A stretch of DNA of 64,000 nucleotides from Cydia pomonella (Eukaryota; Arthropoda; Insecta; Lepidoptera; Tortricidae), in assembly GCF_033807575.1 (NCBI RefSeq), contig NC_084708.1, positions 5,046,501-5,110,500 on the forward strand. The letters are read 5' to 3'. A program made the translations under genes and the position numbers. Positions 32,185 to 43,532 of this stretch are shown piece by piece. Below the pieces are notes generated by a model. It was not told where the DNA came from. It saw only the letters and a list, made by a program, of their open reading frames with translations, and ran no database searches. Position 1 is the stretch's first letter. Each line of letters starts with the position of its first letter.

Positions 32185-34265
32185 TTTTCGACATAAGACT
32201 TCATCATGATTAATGCAAAATAATTTATCCACGTTTGCAAACTCATATGTTTAGTGGAAATAATGTATGTTTGTGAACAACGTCGAGCTTGTAGTCTAGG
32301 CCTAAATACCTTAGGTATTTTATTTGTTTAGAAAGGCAGGCGGCTGCGTGCTTATGAGTGTGACTAAATTACGCAGGCATACTAGAGATATAAATAGTAC
32401 ATAACTACATGTATGTATCATATAGAACTCGTACTAGTGGGTACCAAAGATACTTCTACGCGCAGGACTACATAGTCATAGATAATACATTTTGAACGCA
32501 CAATCTGTGACAGAAAAGTACTGCAGGCACATTCAAATACTTGTACGAGTACGAGTATAAGTACAGTACAGGCATTAAAATTATATAAACTTATGGAAAG
32601 CGAGATAGTTGAAGACTATACTTCATCACTCTTCTACCCCCGTGTGAAATGAAACCTGATAATTATTAATTGATGTTTAAAATGACTGCTGAAATGAATC
32701 GACGACGGGATCGATTCTCAATTACGTTGCAGTTTCAAAATCCAGCCTAAACACAAATAGGTGTTATACCAAACGATAAATTCCCAATCTCGTGTACAGT
32801 TTACGAATAATTAGAATCGTTAGCAGTGGCGTATAATCGGTTTTTCCGCCACGTCCATGATCCGCAAATTACGTGAATGTATGGTTTCATAATGTTCCAT
32901 TCATTCAACTTTGCACCATTCGTTCGAGGGCAATTTCCACGATCGGCGCTAAGTTGCTAACTTTAGGCGGCGTTTAATTACTGTAACTTTCTACTGGTAA
33001 TGTGATAATTACTTAGACAAGTGGTGTTAAACAATTAGAATGCCGAATGCTCAGATTTCGTTCATAACGAAACTATCGTATCGGCAACATTCGCAAATGC
33101 GTTCATAATATCCGTATTCTGAGCTGAACGCTGGACGCTATACACAACAAAGCTACCCTGGATCTACTAAATGAAGTGCACATATATTTTTTGTGTATAT
33201 TAAAAAGAAAGATTAGTTCCTAAGTGCATACAACAATTTGGCGTTGCTTAAGATCCTTATGGTCCTAATCTTAAGATTCTTAAGCTATGATATGAAGTGT
33301 TAGGCGTATGGTCAAGCTTCAAAGGGTTTTCCTAGTAAAAAAATAACAAATCCAAATATCTATTTAAACGGACAACCCTATTTAAAAGATCATAAAAATC
33401 CGATTACAAGCCATACCATTCAGGTACTCATATTCATTGTTATAAATGTAATTTGATCTTTGTATTGTTGGAAACGGGCAGGAATGTTCGGGCCATAAAT
33501 AAATGCAAACAAAAGTATTCTGTCTGGAAAAGGTCCGGTAGCGTTAGATTGGCACATATTTTAATCTTTTTATAGGGGTAAGTATGAACAGAGATAAGAG
33601 AGAATTCACTATGACATTCGAAACTTCACTACTAAAAAGTATGGAAATAAACTTATGTATATAGAAATAAAAAAACCGATTTTTATACTCAACTAACTCA
33701 TTGACAATTAGGAAATAGAATAATTAGTAACAAAATAGATAATAGAATGGATGATGATGATTAAAAAAACATTTAAAAATTAATTTATAACTAAAGTTCT
33801 GGTTACGATAATTGCGATATTTGACTTTGTTGCAGATTTCTGTTTTACCTTTTTTACAATATAGGATTTTTTTATACTTGGAGTGCATTTTTTATCTTTT
33901 GGGGTTACCTAACGTATGGGTAACATAGGTATGTTTTTGGTTACCAATATAAAAAGTATAATTAAAAAAACGTGATATAAAGCGACGTTGTTTTCATCTG
34001 TTTTTCTTGGGGTGTATATGCCACAATAATATTTTTTAACGTATTTTTCTAATGTCCAGGGTAAAAGTACCATTGCATTGAATCGTCCGGAGTGTTGAAC
34101 TTTTTTATGACACTATAGTACAATAAGTGATGGACCGTTGGTAATTTTGTTTTTTTTTTTGCATAATCTCGTAATTTTTTTCGGACATATAAGTAATATA
34201 GTGTAAAATGGAGAGAAACAGATGAATTTAAAGTCTTCTTCTACATAGGTACCATTAAAATATTT
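32185..34265. other. non-coding stretch, nothing recognised
   Basis: AT-rich with homopolymer runs; no supportable gene, exon or complete repeat. Confidence 0.45.
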
Positions 34266-34269
34266 AGTG

Positions 34270-34580
34270 TTAATATACCTACCTACTTATTAAGAGGGAA
34301 GAATAGCTTTTCAAATCTAACGAAATAACGCTAATTGTTTCTATAAAATTCTATTTCGGGAGAAAACGGTTTCCGTTAACTAAATCTTAACAAATCACTT
34401 TTATTTTGATGTCGATCGCTTCAGCATAATATACCAAAACAATTTTTTTTAGTATTGCAAATTATAAAAAAAGGAAAGCCTATAAACCTAGTTCTTCATT
34501 GTGTCAATAACATACTAAAAAATCATGGAGAATGGAAAATATTTAGAAGTGGAATAACGTTTTCTCTTTTTCTTCAAGAT
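34270..34580 (+). repeat. dispersed repeat, inverted copy at 62480-62785
   Basis: Shares with the reverse complement of 62480-62785, in order: AAGAGGGAAGAATAGCTTT, CTATTTCGGGAGAAAACG, TAAATCTTAACAAATCACTT, GCCTATAAACCTAG, TGTGTCAATAACATACTAAA and GGAGAATGGAAAATATTTAG. Therefore it is a ~300-bp dispersed repeat. The open frame at 34455-34676 is part of it. Confidence 0.7.
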
Positions 34581-35439
34581 TCGGTCCCCGTCGTCTTTAC
34601 TAATCTTAATAAAAATAATAAAGCAAATTGTGTTTTGTTTAATAAATCAAACTCATTACTCAAAATACTAAATTGAAAGATCTCACTTAACAATAAGGGG
34701 GAGTCAAAAAAATCCTCAAAAACCACTTACGTAATTAATGGACGCCCCCTTTGAAGAATAAATTTTGATTACTAGACAATTTAGGTTAGGTATATAGGAA
34801 TTGCTTATTCTTTCTGACTGTATGATGAGGTATGCATATTCATTTCCTGCTGTCTGGAAATTGCTGGATAAGTGGATAGGTAGGGGTGCTGTATTACTGT
34901 GTTGGAAACTAGAGATATGTGTAAATGTGACCCATCGTTCAAAGAAATTGTTAATGCTATGTCTACTTTTAAAAAACTACTCTTATATAACTGCATAAAG
35001 ATCTTTTTTTAATAATGTTAATGAATTGTTGAGATCTTGAAGTTTTTAACATCGACGTTGCTCACAGGACTTTGTCAAAGTAATGTTTTGAACAACGTTC
35101 TCAGTCTCGTTTCAAATGACATGGTTCTAAGTTTGCTGAACAGTATCTTGGGTTATCATATTAAGGTCCTGTGACGGCTGTGACTGTGACCTTATAGGTA
35201 GGTACTATCTTTATTCCCCTACCTACAGTCAGCTTCAGATAAATTACCCTACCTATAATGTATAAAGTTCTAGGTAGCGGTGCGCACTTCTTTGGCAGGC
35301 TATTTCTATAATGTAGGTAAGTTAGGAACACCATACGTAAGTATCGTTGATTTAAATCTCAGGTAGGTAGATAGATAGTATAATCTGTCAACAGTGCATG
35401 CCCGATAAGATAGGCTTAGGTACGAATCCAAACCACGTG

Positions 35440-36330
35440 TGAGCCTTGTTTTGGTGCACGAAACCCACTGCAGCGAGTTCAAGGCGACTGGGCGCAGCGC
35501 ACGCCGGCCGCCAGCTTTCTCCCACCGTGGGCGACCCTTCGGCTAACTGTTTACATTGCCAGCTATCGCACAGCCGATACAAACGGGAACTAAGCATAAC
35601 GATTACCTTTGTTTACATAGATTATACCTGCTCAAGGTTCCTGCAACGAATGCGGCGTTAATAATTCAAGTAACGACTGTTGCGATCGCGGCAGCGGCAC
35701 ATCGGTTGCTAACTGTCCACGTTGTTGACATTGAAAGTTACGCAAGCATCAAGTGCATGGAAGTCGCCTGGACTAATTCAATACCGGTCCCGTCTGCCAA
35801 CAAAAAGCCGGCCGAATGCCGCATTTAAGACGTTCCCCCTTACCTCTGTCGCTCGAACGTATCCTGCGAGGGCTACACAAGACAGCCATAGGTATATCCT
35901 CAAATGCATCACAACAAATGTGACCCGGGGAGGTCGCTCGGCAGTATCAGAACACCACACAACAATCACACGACACAGAACAATTAGCTGTTATGTTAAT
36001 ACACCAGCACCATACACTCGGGCACTAAGGGACGCGGAGCGACATACGTTCGCCGTCGGCGCTTGTAGTAAACTGAGCGCCGCTTGGAGCTCGCTTCATG
36101 TCGGTTGATGCGTGCGCGGCCATTTTGCTCGCGACTAAATTCACGCGGAGGGGTCGCGGTCGTCGCCCGATGGTCGATCGAGTTCTATTTCGCGTCACGC
36201 ACTCGGATTTATTACGTTCGGCCCGTTCTCAAAAACAACCGAAACTAATTGTAGTTCGGTTCATCGGTGCCAAGCAAACTGCAAGTTCTCCGAGAAATTC
36301 TCGCTGCGGCTAGGACGCCGGAAGTATAAA
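35440..36330. promoter_or_regulatory. CpG-rich region, candidate promoter/5' UTR
   Basis: Compared with its surroundings this interval is rich in CpG (GCGCAGCGCACGCCGGCCGC; GTCGCGGTCGTCGCCCGATG; TCTCGCTGCGGCTAGGACGC) and contains no obvious repeats. On the minus strand, CAAAATGGCCGCG near 36115 resembles a YY1-type (AAGATGGC/AAAATGGC) promoter element. Frames on both strands are open only because stops are rare in GC-rich DNA. It probably includes the transcription start and untranslated first exon of a gene whose coding exons are outside this stretch. The direction is undecided. Confidence 0.4.
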
Positions 36331-37595
36331 TCTGGCTTTAATAAGGCGCCAGACGCCGGTGGAAACTTTAACAGCTGACTGTCTCGTGAAAGTGAATGCA
36401 CGCCCTTTGACGCGATTGCACAAAGGCAACTTGGATATTCTTCTGATGCCGCTCCGACTCTGATCTAATTTGATGCAAATTTTGAAAAATGTCGAGTAAA
36501 TGTTGCCACTGTTTACTCTAGGTTCTTTACATTTGATAAGAAGTCCTTGCACCAGGGTAGCTCGACAAGTTAAGACATTTATATGTATTAAGAAAACTAT
36601 CTGTCTCATTTACTTGATTGTTTGCATAAGTAGATACGCTGGTTCCAGACAACAATAGCTTGAGTTTGGAACTAGGGACCCAAACCATACGCTATCTAGA
36701 TACATTACTTTAAACCGGCTTTGAGTCGACTAATAGATCATTCGTACTTACCTATCACGTTAACTCAAGATTCGTAACAGAACTACTTATCAGAAACAAT
36801 CATTTAAGCTTGTTCGGAGGTTAAAGTTGAGCTCTCAGTGCAGCAGCAGTAGGTACCTAGTAGTATTATAATATAACATTACAATCCTAAGTACGAAAAA
36901 CAATTAAACCAACCGGTTTTCTGTGCTAGGTCCTATATTATCAGACTTCGTCGCTTGGTCTTTAATTGCTAATACGAGAGACAACAGAAAACTTATCGGT
37001 AATGCAACTAAATTTGAGGTGCCACAGCTAAGTTGCACAGTAAGTTGTTTTAGTTGCCTAATCAGGCACCTCCTCGTCCTGGCTTCACTTAAGTTTAGGT
37101 ACTAATATAGTTATTTAAGTATTTTCTTGTTACTAACAAACTATGGACACTTATTTTTTTCCGTGTGCGTGGAGGATTTAACAACCGGAGTCGCCTTTAA
37201 GAACTTTCCCCTCTGTAGAAAACCACGCCCAATGGTCATTTTGTATGGACTGAAGCTTGAACCTCCAATGACATAACACCCTTGTAACTCAGCCCTAATT
37301 TAATAAATTTCTCAACTATCAGCGCCATCTATCGCGCAACTCAAGCTTTCTCCTCAGTACCTTAAAGGTCTTCGCACACTATACCAATTTCACACCAACT
37401 CAACTCACTTTTGGTTCACCTTAGTGGACGACGAGTGGACGACGCGTAGACCACCCGACAGTTACCTAAATTTTAAACATTGTACTATAGGACATACAAG
37501 ATAAGGCTTTAATTTCTATATTAAATTTTGAGTCGAGTGGCTGTTGAGTTGTAACAATGTGCTAAGACCTTAAGCCTGCCGGCTTAGGCCCTTAG
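36331..37595. other. non-coding stretch, nothing recognised
   Basis: No supportable gene. If the CpG-rich block to the left is a first exon, this could be intron or upstream DNA. Confidence 0.4.
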
Positions 37596-37599
37596 GTGT

Positions 37600-37965
37600 G
37601 TTTCAAGCTTCGGCAGGAACATAAATATAAGTTTCAAGTCCCTCACCATAAAAACGTTCGATCACGATACACACTTCCAACTCCTTTTTTTATACCACCT
37701 TAGGTGATGAATTTTCAAAAACGCTGAATTTACTTTTCTGCTATTATAATAAATTACCTTTTTATGAAGTTTCAAGTTCCTAGCTTAAAATAAAACTTCT
37801 ACCACATACAAACTGCCATCCCCTTTTTAACCCTCTTAGGGGTCGAATTTTTCAGAATTGATTCTTATGTTTCGTATACATTATAAACGTAACCTGATGT
37901 GCATAATTCAACTTTCTAGCTTTTGTAGTTTCGGCTAACTATCTCATAATCACGATTATACTCAT
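37600..37965 (+). repeat. dispersed repeat with internal ~125-bp tandem structure
   Basis: The motif series GTTTCAAG-TC/TT-C, then CATAC-AACT-CC-TTTTTTA, then CCAC/CCTCTTAGG, then GATGAATTTTC/GTCGAATTTTTCAG recurs at about 37621-37725 and 37770-37855. I recognise it as a dispersed lepidopteran repeat of roughly 125-bp units. Non-coding. Confidence 0.5.
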
Positions 37966-38214
37966 ACTTATAGCGAAACTTTATGAGGGTCTGGGGGATG
38001 GTTGGGCCCCTCCAATTGGTCTGGCTGCTTAGTGCTTACAAAATGTTTTGTAATTGTTCCCTGAGTATCATATATAAAAATCAAAAGTGAGAATATAAGT
38101 AAAGTTACAATATTTTTTGGCAGCTTTAAATCGTCTGGTAAAAGTTACCGCCGGCGGAAATGGTCTGGCAATGTTGATTACCAATTTTTAACAATATTTT
38201 CTAATACATCAACG

Positions 38215-38395
38215 AGACTCAACGAGCTAGACGTCGACGGTCTAGAGCTCAACGAGGGGGGGGGGGGGGGTTAATGTCGGCAACGCGCATGTAACTCCTC
38301 TGGAGTTGCAGACGTACATAGGCTGCGGAGACTGCTTACCATCAGACGGGCCGTATGCTTGTTTGCCACCGACGTAGTATACGAAAAAACATACA
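38215..38395 (+). mobile_element. SINE-like element, tail portion
   Basis: 3' half of the 865-1230 family: GAGCTCAACGAG, a G-run at 38256-38270, GTCGGCAACGCGCATGTAAC, then GGGCCGTATGCTTGTTTGCC and an A-rich end. Truncated at the 5' side. Confidence 0.75.
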
Positions 38396-38897
38396 TAAGA
38401 ATCAGCCATGAGACTTTAAGAAAAGTTTATATTATATTTACCTAAGTTAACACCTTGTACCGGACAAATGGCCGTCGGGCAAATATAGCAACTATGCAGA
38501 CATTAAAAGTACATACTAACCCTACATTATCCCATACATTTTATTCATGAGAAGATAAGTAAGGTCTGGCGGCTCTGAGATCTTGCTCTATATTGAATAT
38601 ATGTGTAATGCGCAATGTTAGAAAATAAATAATGAAGATTTAAATAATGTTTTTTGTGTAATGCACGTACATCGATCACAAGTTAGATAACAGATTATCC
38701 ATCTGTCGGGACCACACAGGAACGATTTCCTTTTGAACTTGTTTAAATAAACAATGCTAACAATAGGGATTAATCTCCTCAAGTCAAATAATGGAGGCGT
38801 GTTACATTATTTACGTCTCGATTATCTTAGTGCTCGTCGTCCGTTAATTTCATAAATTGAAAAATATGTGAGTCTATGTATAAAGATAGAACGCTTA

Positions 38898-39069
38898 GCA
38901 CTAGGAATTTTGTACATCGACCCACCTGTTTCTATCTCTATCACACGTGCATAATTATATTGCTATCCCGTCCATCATGCCAGCGGGCAACGACACTGTG
39001 CGAGCGGGACAGCAATATGCGTATGCAATATAGAGATATAGGCAGGCCAATGTACAAAATTCCTCGTGC
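38898..39069. mobile_element. foldback MITE (GCACTAGGAATTTTGTACA ends)
   Basis: The left end GCACTAGGAATTTTGTACA and right end TGTACAAAATTCCTCGTGC are inverted repeats with one mismatch. Subterminal ACCTGTTTCTATCTCTAT and ATAGAGATATAGGCAGG also pair. The interior includes ATTATATTGCTATCCCGTCC. A related interior appears at 40500-40570. The 160-codon frame across 38876-39358 is a by-product. Confidence 0.8.
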
Positions 39070-39426
39070 AAGCTTTCTTTCTATCTTAGACAAAGATTCA
39101 TCAATTATATTACCTATACATTACTTATCTGACATACGAATGTGTGCTTCGAATTTGGCAGCGAATTTAGATTGTGCTGTACAGCTTCATACACAACACA
39201 GCGCCATATTATTCAGCTGTCAAAGTCACGGCATGTTTTTTTGTTCTTCAGAATTTACACATCTGATATGGATCTTGATAGGTCTTTGGTATAGAAAATA
39301 TTGGTATAGAACTAGAAAAGGTGAAGAAATAGTGAGACGCTTGCTTCGATGTAAATAAGGCAATATGAGGAATGATGACCGGTGTAAATAAGTAGAAAGA
39401 ATAGAAAAAAAGAGGTCCTTGTGTAA

Positions 39427-39660
39427 TTAAACAGATTCAATAATATGTCCTCCTTGCGTCGTATTCATCAATAGTGAGTTTCGTGACCTCCCTATTGTAT
39501 CACTTTCTATCTTATGATCTTTCTCCATTTGTTTGTCTCTGGCGGCGTGGAGAGCCATGTGAATTGTAGAGTCAAGAGCGGTGCGGATCTGATCAGACCA
39601 ACGTATTGGACTACGTCCGCATCCAGGCCTTTTCCCATTTACTTTGCCGGTCACAATGAG
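39427..39660 (-). mobile_element. LINE ORF2 C-terminal relic
   Basis: The minus frame reads TGKVNGKRPGCGRSPIRWSD, then QIRTALDSTIHMALHAARDK. This is the GRxPxRWxDQI pattern of the C-terminus of RTE-like non-LTR ORF2. It is a short 5'-truncated piece, decayed at its end. Confidence 0.65.
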
Positions 39661-39839
39661 CTTTTCGAGGTTGCCGCCGTCTTTTCTTGCAATATGACAG
39701 AACTATTCAAGGACTGCATAGACAATAATATGTAGGCAGGTATTATTAACGTATAGAGATCCGTTACCGTAACTAAAGAATGACTCACGCTACACAGGGC
39801 CAGGGTGCCTATACCGACACATCCGAGCATGCACATTAT

Positions 39840-40110
39840 GACGACCGATCTGGCCTAGTGGGTAGTGACCCTGCCTATGAAGCCGATGGTCCCGGGTTCA
39901 AATCCTGGTAAGGGCATTTATTCGTGTGATGAGCATGGATATTTGTTCCTGAGTCATGGGTGTTTTCTATGTATTTAAGTATTTATCAATATTTATATAT
40001 TATATATATCGTTGTCTACGTACCCTCAACACAAGCCTTATTGAGCTTACTGTGGGACTTAGTCAATTTGTGTAATAATGTCCTATAATATTTATTATTA
40101 TTATTATTTT
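39840..40110 (+). mobile_element. tRNA-derived SINE
   Basis: The head carries a box A-like TGGCCTAGTGGGTAGTGACC and a box B GGGTTCAAATCC, the internal promoter of RNA polymerase III. The body runs through GTGATGAGCATGGATATTTG and TTTAAGTATTTATCAATATT. The tail CTTATTGAGCTTACTGTGGG is followed by ACTTAGTCAATTTGTG and ends in (ATT)n at 40091-40110. Fragments of the family: 3477-3565, 9445-9567, 28130-28205 and 45340-45735. This copy looks full length. Confidence 0.88.
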
Positions 40111-40127
40111 ATTATATTACATTGCGA

Positions 40128-40260
40128 AGGGTGGTATTCTGGTTTTTCATCTTTCCAATATCTTGGGTCCAATGTGTATTTGCGTCTCACATTTTGCTTA
40201 ATGAGAGAGTGAGACGCAGTGCACATTGGACAAAGATCTTAGACTAGTGGAATATCACAC
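40128..40260. mobile_element. imperfect foldback element
   Basis: TCTTGGGTCCAATGTG then GCGTCTCAC on the left pairs with GTGAGACGCAGTGCACATTG then GACAAAGATC on the right. It is about 130 bp, non-coding, MITE-like. Confidence 0.6.
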
Positions 40261-40276
40261 GAAATGAAGAATTGAG

Positions 40277-40575
40277 TCACCGGGTGGTCCGGAGGCTCCG
40301 GGAAGTCCGATTTTTGCTCATAGCATGACCGGCTAGTCTCCGCTCCGAGCCCGCACCGGGCCACTCCAGAGCTCCGGTGATGACGTAATGCTTTCCATAG
40401 AAAACGAAGCGCCGGAAGCTCCGGCCCGGCCCTGCCCCTGTGTAGCGTGAGTCATCCTTAAAGCAGAGACGCATTCCATATAAATTTCCATGCACTCGCA
40501 TGATTATATTGCTCTCTCGCCCATGATGCCGGTTGTCAATGTCACTGCGAGCTTGACAGCAATACAATAATGCGA
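40277..40575. repeat. GC-rich foldback and MITE-like interior
   Basis: GAGCTCCGGTGATGACG and GCGCCGGAAGCTCCGG form a GC-rich foldback at about 40370-40425. From 40500 to 40570, ATTATATTGCTCTCTCGCCC resembles the interior of the MITE at 38898-39069. The minus-strand open frame here is a by-product of the GC content. Confidence 0.45.
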
Positions 40576-40579
40576 TTGC

Positions 40580-41060
40580 AAAAAAAAGATGTCAACAGGC
40601 GGGTACGGAAATCAATATGGAAAGCGTTTCTTCTTAATGTTTTTACCACTAAGAATATCATATGAGTGATATGATAAAGGCTACATTAATAGCATCCTTA
40701 ATAGATTTTTTTAATAGAGAATAATGCGAAAGTCACGAAACTAGTTAACGGTGGTTCCGGACGGCGGTTCACAAAATTTGGGCTTTGCTGCCTTTGCTTT
40801 TGTTACTTAAAAGAACGTGACTTCGTTCAAAAATGTCAACGGTTAAGTCCTTTTTTACTTGAAAACGGGTAAATTCCTCCCTTCGTCGACGATTTGTTCA
40901 TTAATTAGAGTAACAGACACGAAACTCAAAAGTTTTCCAATAGCATTATAAATACCCATAGAGTGCGAATGATAGGATGGTTCAACTTGTTTTTAGTATA
41001 AATTTCATTATAACTTCTCGTAAGTCGTAACTGTCATCACGTTCCCAAAATAATTTAACA
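40580..41060. other. non-coding stretch, nothing recognised
   Basis: AT-rich, no feature. Confidence 0.45.
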
Positions 41061-41063
41061 AAT

Positions 41064-41197
41064 CGTCAGGTGACAAGCAAAATTCACTAATTACTAAAAT
41101 TTAATTAAACAAAAGTCAACCTTATTAGTAGCAATATGGTTCATTTATGGCTATGAACTTGTGGTTGTAATTAGTGAGTTTTGCTTGTCACCTGACG
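41064..41197. mobile_element. foldback MITE (CGTCAGGTGACAAGC ends)
   Basis: 31-bp inverted ends (CGTCAGGTGACAAGCAAAA on the left; TTTTGCTTGTCACCTGACG on the right) with one mismatch. AAAT directly flanks both sides (41060-41063 and 41198-41201), a possible 4-bp duplication. I recognise this as a widespread lepidopteran MITE. Non-coding. Confidence 0.85.
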
Positions 41198-41199
41198 AA

Positions 41200-41995
41200 A
41201 TATAAAATTTCCATGAAAAGTGATCCATTTGCATTCAGAGTGTGTGTGTGGAAGTGTACTATGGAAGGTGGAGGTAAGGAATAGAATATCCATGTACCAA
41301 AAAGTGTCACCAAAAAATCTTAAATAGGTGGCGCTACAATACCTAGAATACTTGAAAAAAAAACATCAAATCATAGACAGCGCACTTCACTCCGTCAATA
41401 ACGCCTAGGTCCTTAGCTACTCTAGCGCTACTCTGGAGAGATTTGGAACTATTATTTAAGTAGGTATAGCTGACAGCTGGACACTTTTGCAACAGTTCTA
41501 CCATAAGAGATTTCACTCCTTTTAATTCCACACTCCATAAAGTGTACCTAACCATAAACGTCATTGATATTTCCAATGAAAAAGACGTTTTAAATAGCAC
41601 TGTCACACTTTGTTATGTCGACGTCGATGCAATTTAAGTAATAATAAGTTGTGGCGAAAATTTCATTTTCGGTACTTTATTCGCTGTCTGTAGGTACTTT
41701 TCTAATTCTCATCGAGACAATTCTAACAACCCAAAACACAATTAGTTTTCGTTGTTTTATCACAGAGTTCCCAATAATATTACATTGTCGTCCGATTTAC
41801 TCAAATTATACGAAATTTTTGCTCAATTGGAAAACGGGATGTGGGTCAAATTTAGCTTCCAAGGGCAAGTTAAATAAAAAATTGTAAAATTTTTAAATAA
41901 GCCCAACCTAAAGAGATTTGAAGGAACTACCATAGGCACTATCATTTGTCTCAACAGATAAAGCATATTTTACGCATAAGTTAATAATATTGATT
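41200..41995. other. non-coding stretch, nothing recognised
   Basis: Frames at 41343-41606 (-) and 41651-41887 (+) have no recognisable motifs. Confidence 0.4.
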
Positions 41996-42044
41996 TTAAT
42001 AGCTTAAGATTATATTTCAAAATTAACACAAAAAAAAAATACTT

Positions 42045-42275
42045 AAAAAAAAACAAAACTTAAGACTAACTTAAGTCTAGTCAAAAAGACCCCCCCAGAG
42101 TTGCCCCCGGCGCAAAGGTACCCATAACGCTAGCCGCGTTGCCACGTTGAATGGCGATGGATAACCTTTGCACCAGGTAAATGATAAACCAGTGTTTGAC
42201 CAGGTAGGTGATAAAGTAGATATTACAAGAATGTTTTGAGAATTAACGATATTTGTTTATTTATTTATTCAGTTT
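42045..42275 (-). mobile_element. LINE ORF2 C-terminal end, relic
   Basis: The minus frame reads LSIAIQRGNAASVMGTFAPG, then ATLGGSF and a stop. This resembles the QRGNAA-GT end of ORF2 proteins of some non-LTR elements in insects. It is flanked by A/T-rich sequence. Too short for a clade assignment. Confidence 0.4.
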
Positions 42276-42372
42276 ACAATTGTACCTTAACAGCTAAAGC
42301 CACAGCGGCACAAATTGGGAGACAGTAATATTTATACATTGAGTACAAAAGTATCTACATAATACTACTTAC

Positions 42373-42510
42373 AGGAATCTCTCGCTCTATCACTCTCTTA
42401 CACTCAGTCATCAGTCGTCCGATTGCACTCACAAACAAGTCACACTCCGGGTGTGCCTCAAGCACGGAGTTGAGTAGAGCGTGCGCGCGCGCGACCGGCG
42501 CCGCGTTCCG
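42373..42510 (-). CDS. probable internal exon, unknown gene
   Basis: Minus strand, 138 nt and exactly 46 codons in phase 0. It is open in the frame reading RNAAPVARAHALLNSVLEAH, then PECDLFVSAIGRLMTECKRV, then IEREIP. The donor is consensus (CCT|GTAAGT) and the acceptor is CCAGTGTTAG|CGG. The earlier AG in that acceptor would put a TAG in frame, so the second AG is chosen. The predicted peptide looks like amphipathic helix with conserved-type residues, but I do not recognise the family. GC content is much higher than in the flanks. It is one of the better orphan exons here. Confidence 0.55.
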
Positions 42511-42784
42511 CTAACACTGGATATGAACCTTTTATTCATATTTCTGTGTTCTACACATACAAAAATACTAAACTTCTTTTCTCACGACTCACGACACCCT
42601 CTCTCGGTCAGCTACACTGTATTTAATGAATATAGATTGGCAATTTTTATTTTGTCCTGTGACGAGACTTTGATTTGTTAGCTGAAATATCAATCTACAA
42701 CTTTGTTCAAATAGTCCTTAATACCTAGTCTTTTAATTGTAATTATGGGCTTTGTTTCTCTCGATTGAATCTATCACATGTTAA

Positions 42785-42969
42785 CGTTTTGAAAGCCAAG
42801 AACACCTTAAGGCGTCGTTATTAGTCGTGCCCACAGCGCCAAAGACAATTTATAGGTGTTATGGCGGACGCTGGCCTTCACACTTTCAAGTAGGTATAAG
42901 GTTAGGTTAGCGCTCCTTGCGCCCGAGTTTGAGTGATGTTTGTGTTTATGACATAAAGCGTTCAAAGGG
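42785..42969. mobile_element. piggyBac-like MITE, TTAA-flanked (copy 3)
   Basis: Same family as 18273-18467, flanked by TTAA at 42781-42784 and 42970-42973. The ends are CGTTTTGAAAGCC and GCGTTCAAAGGG. The interior GGTGTTATGGCGGACGCTG is conserved. Non-coding. Confidence 0.82.
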
Positions 42970-43073
42970 TTAATAAACATGGTGATTGTTTTCATGTTAT
43001 TTGGCGAAATATATTCCATTAGGTTGACTAATGGTCTCATAAAAACATAGAAGGGCCGACAGATAAACTAAAA

Positions 43074-43532
43074 GGCCCTCCGCACACGGAGCGTAAACGT
43101 AAGCGTATCGTAAAAGTAAAAACGTTACGAGTACGAGACGCGTAGAGTTCCGGGCATCAAGTGTCGCGTAAGCGTAATCGTTTTATAATGAAATCTAATA
43201 CGTTATATAACTTATGTAGTTGAAATCATGGCGTTGCTGGCGTCAGATGTCTTCAGCGAAAGTATCGACGATTTTACTTTCTCGTCAGATGAAGAAGATT
43301 ATTTATTGTTTGATAACCTATCTCAGTTTTGTTTTTTACACATGTATTACGCTACGCCTGTTGTAATGACAACAGAAATCTCACACGCTACGCTACGACG
43401 ACGCTTCGTGTGCGAAATTGTTTGGAGTTGTTCGTGCTCGTAGCGCTCTCGTTCTACGCGCGTACTACGATTTACGACTCTACGATACGCTTACGCGTCT
43501 CATACGCTTACACGCTCCGTGTCCTGAGGGCC
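43074..43532. mobile_element. Harbinger-like MITE with residual ORF
   Basis: The ends GGCCCTCCGCACACGGAGCG and, inverted, CGCTCCGTGTCCTGAGGGCC form imperfect terminal repeats. The subterminal sequence is rich in ACGCTTACG/CGTAAGCGTA. A plus frame from ATG 43228 (MALLASDVFSESIDDFTFSS, then DEEDYLLFDN) looks like the acidic start of a transposon protein and soon loses sense. Short inverted ends, length and composition suggest PIF/Harbinger, but the flanking triplets (AAA and TAA) do not match exactly, so the class is uncertain. Confidence 0.6.

Noticed and set aside
35722..36108. 128-codon plus-strand open frame in the CpG-rich block
   Set aside because: The GC content makes stops rare on both strands. 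There is no family resemblance and the codon pattern is not convincing; it is better explained as promoter/UTR DNA.
38876..39358. 160-codon plus-strand open frame
   Set aside because: The first third lies inside the MITE at 38898-39069, and the remainder has no recognisable motif. Probably chance.
39840..39915. Functional tRNA gene
   Set aside because: Box A- and box B-like motifs are present, but no cloverleaf closes. The unit continues into a SINE body and shared tail seen in several copies.
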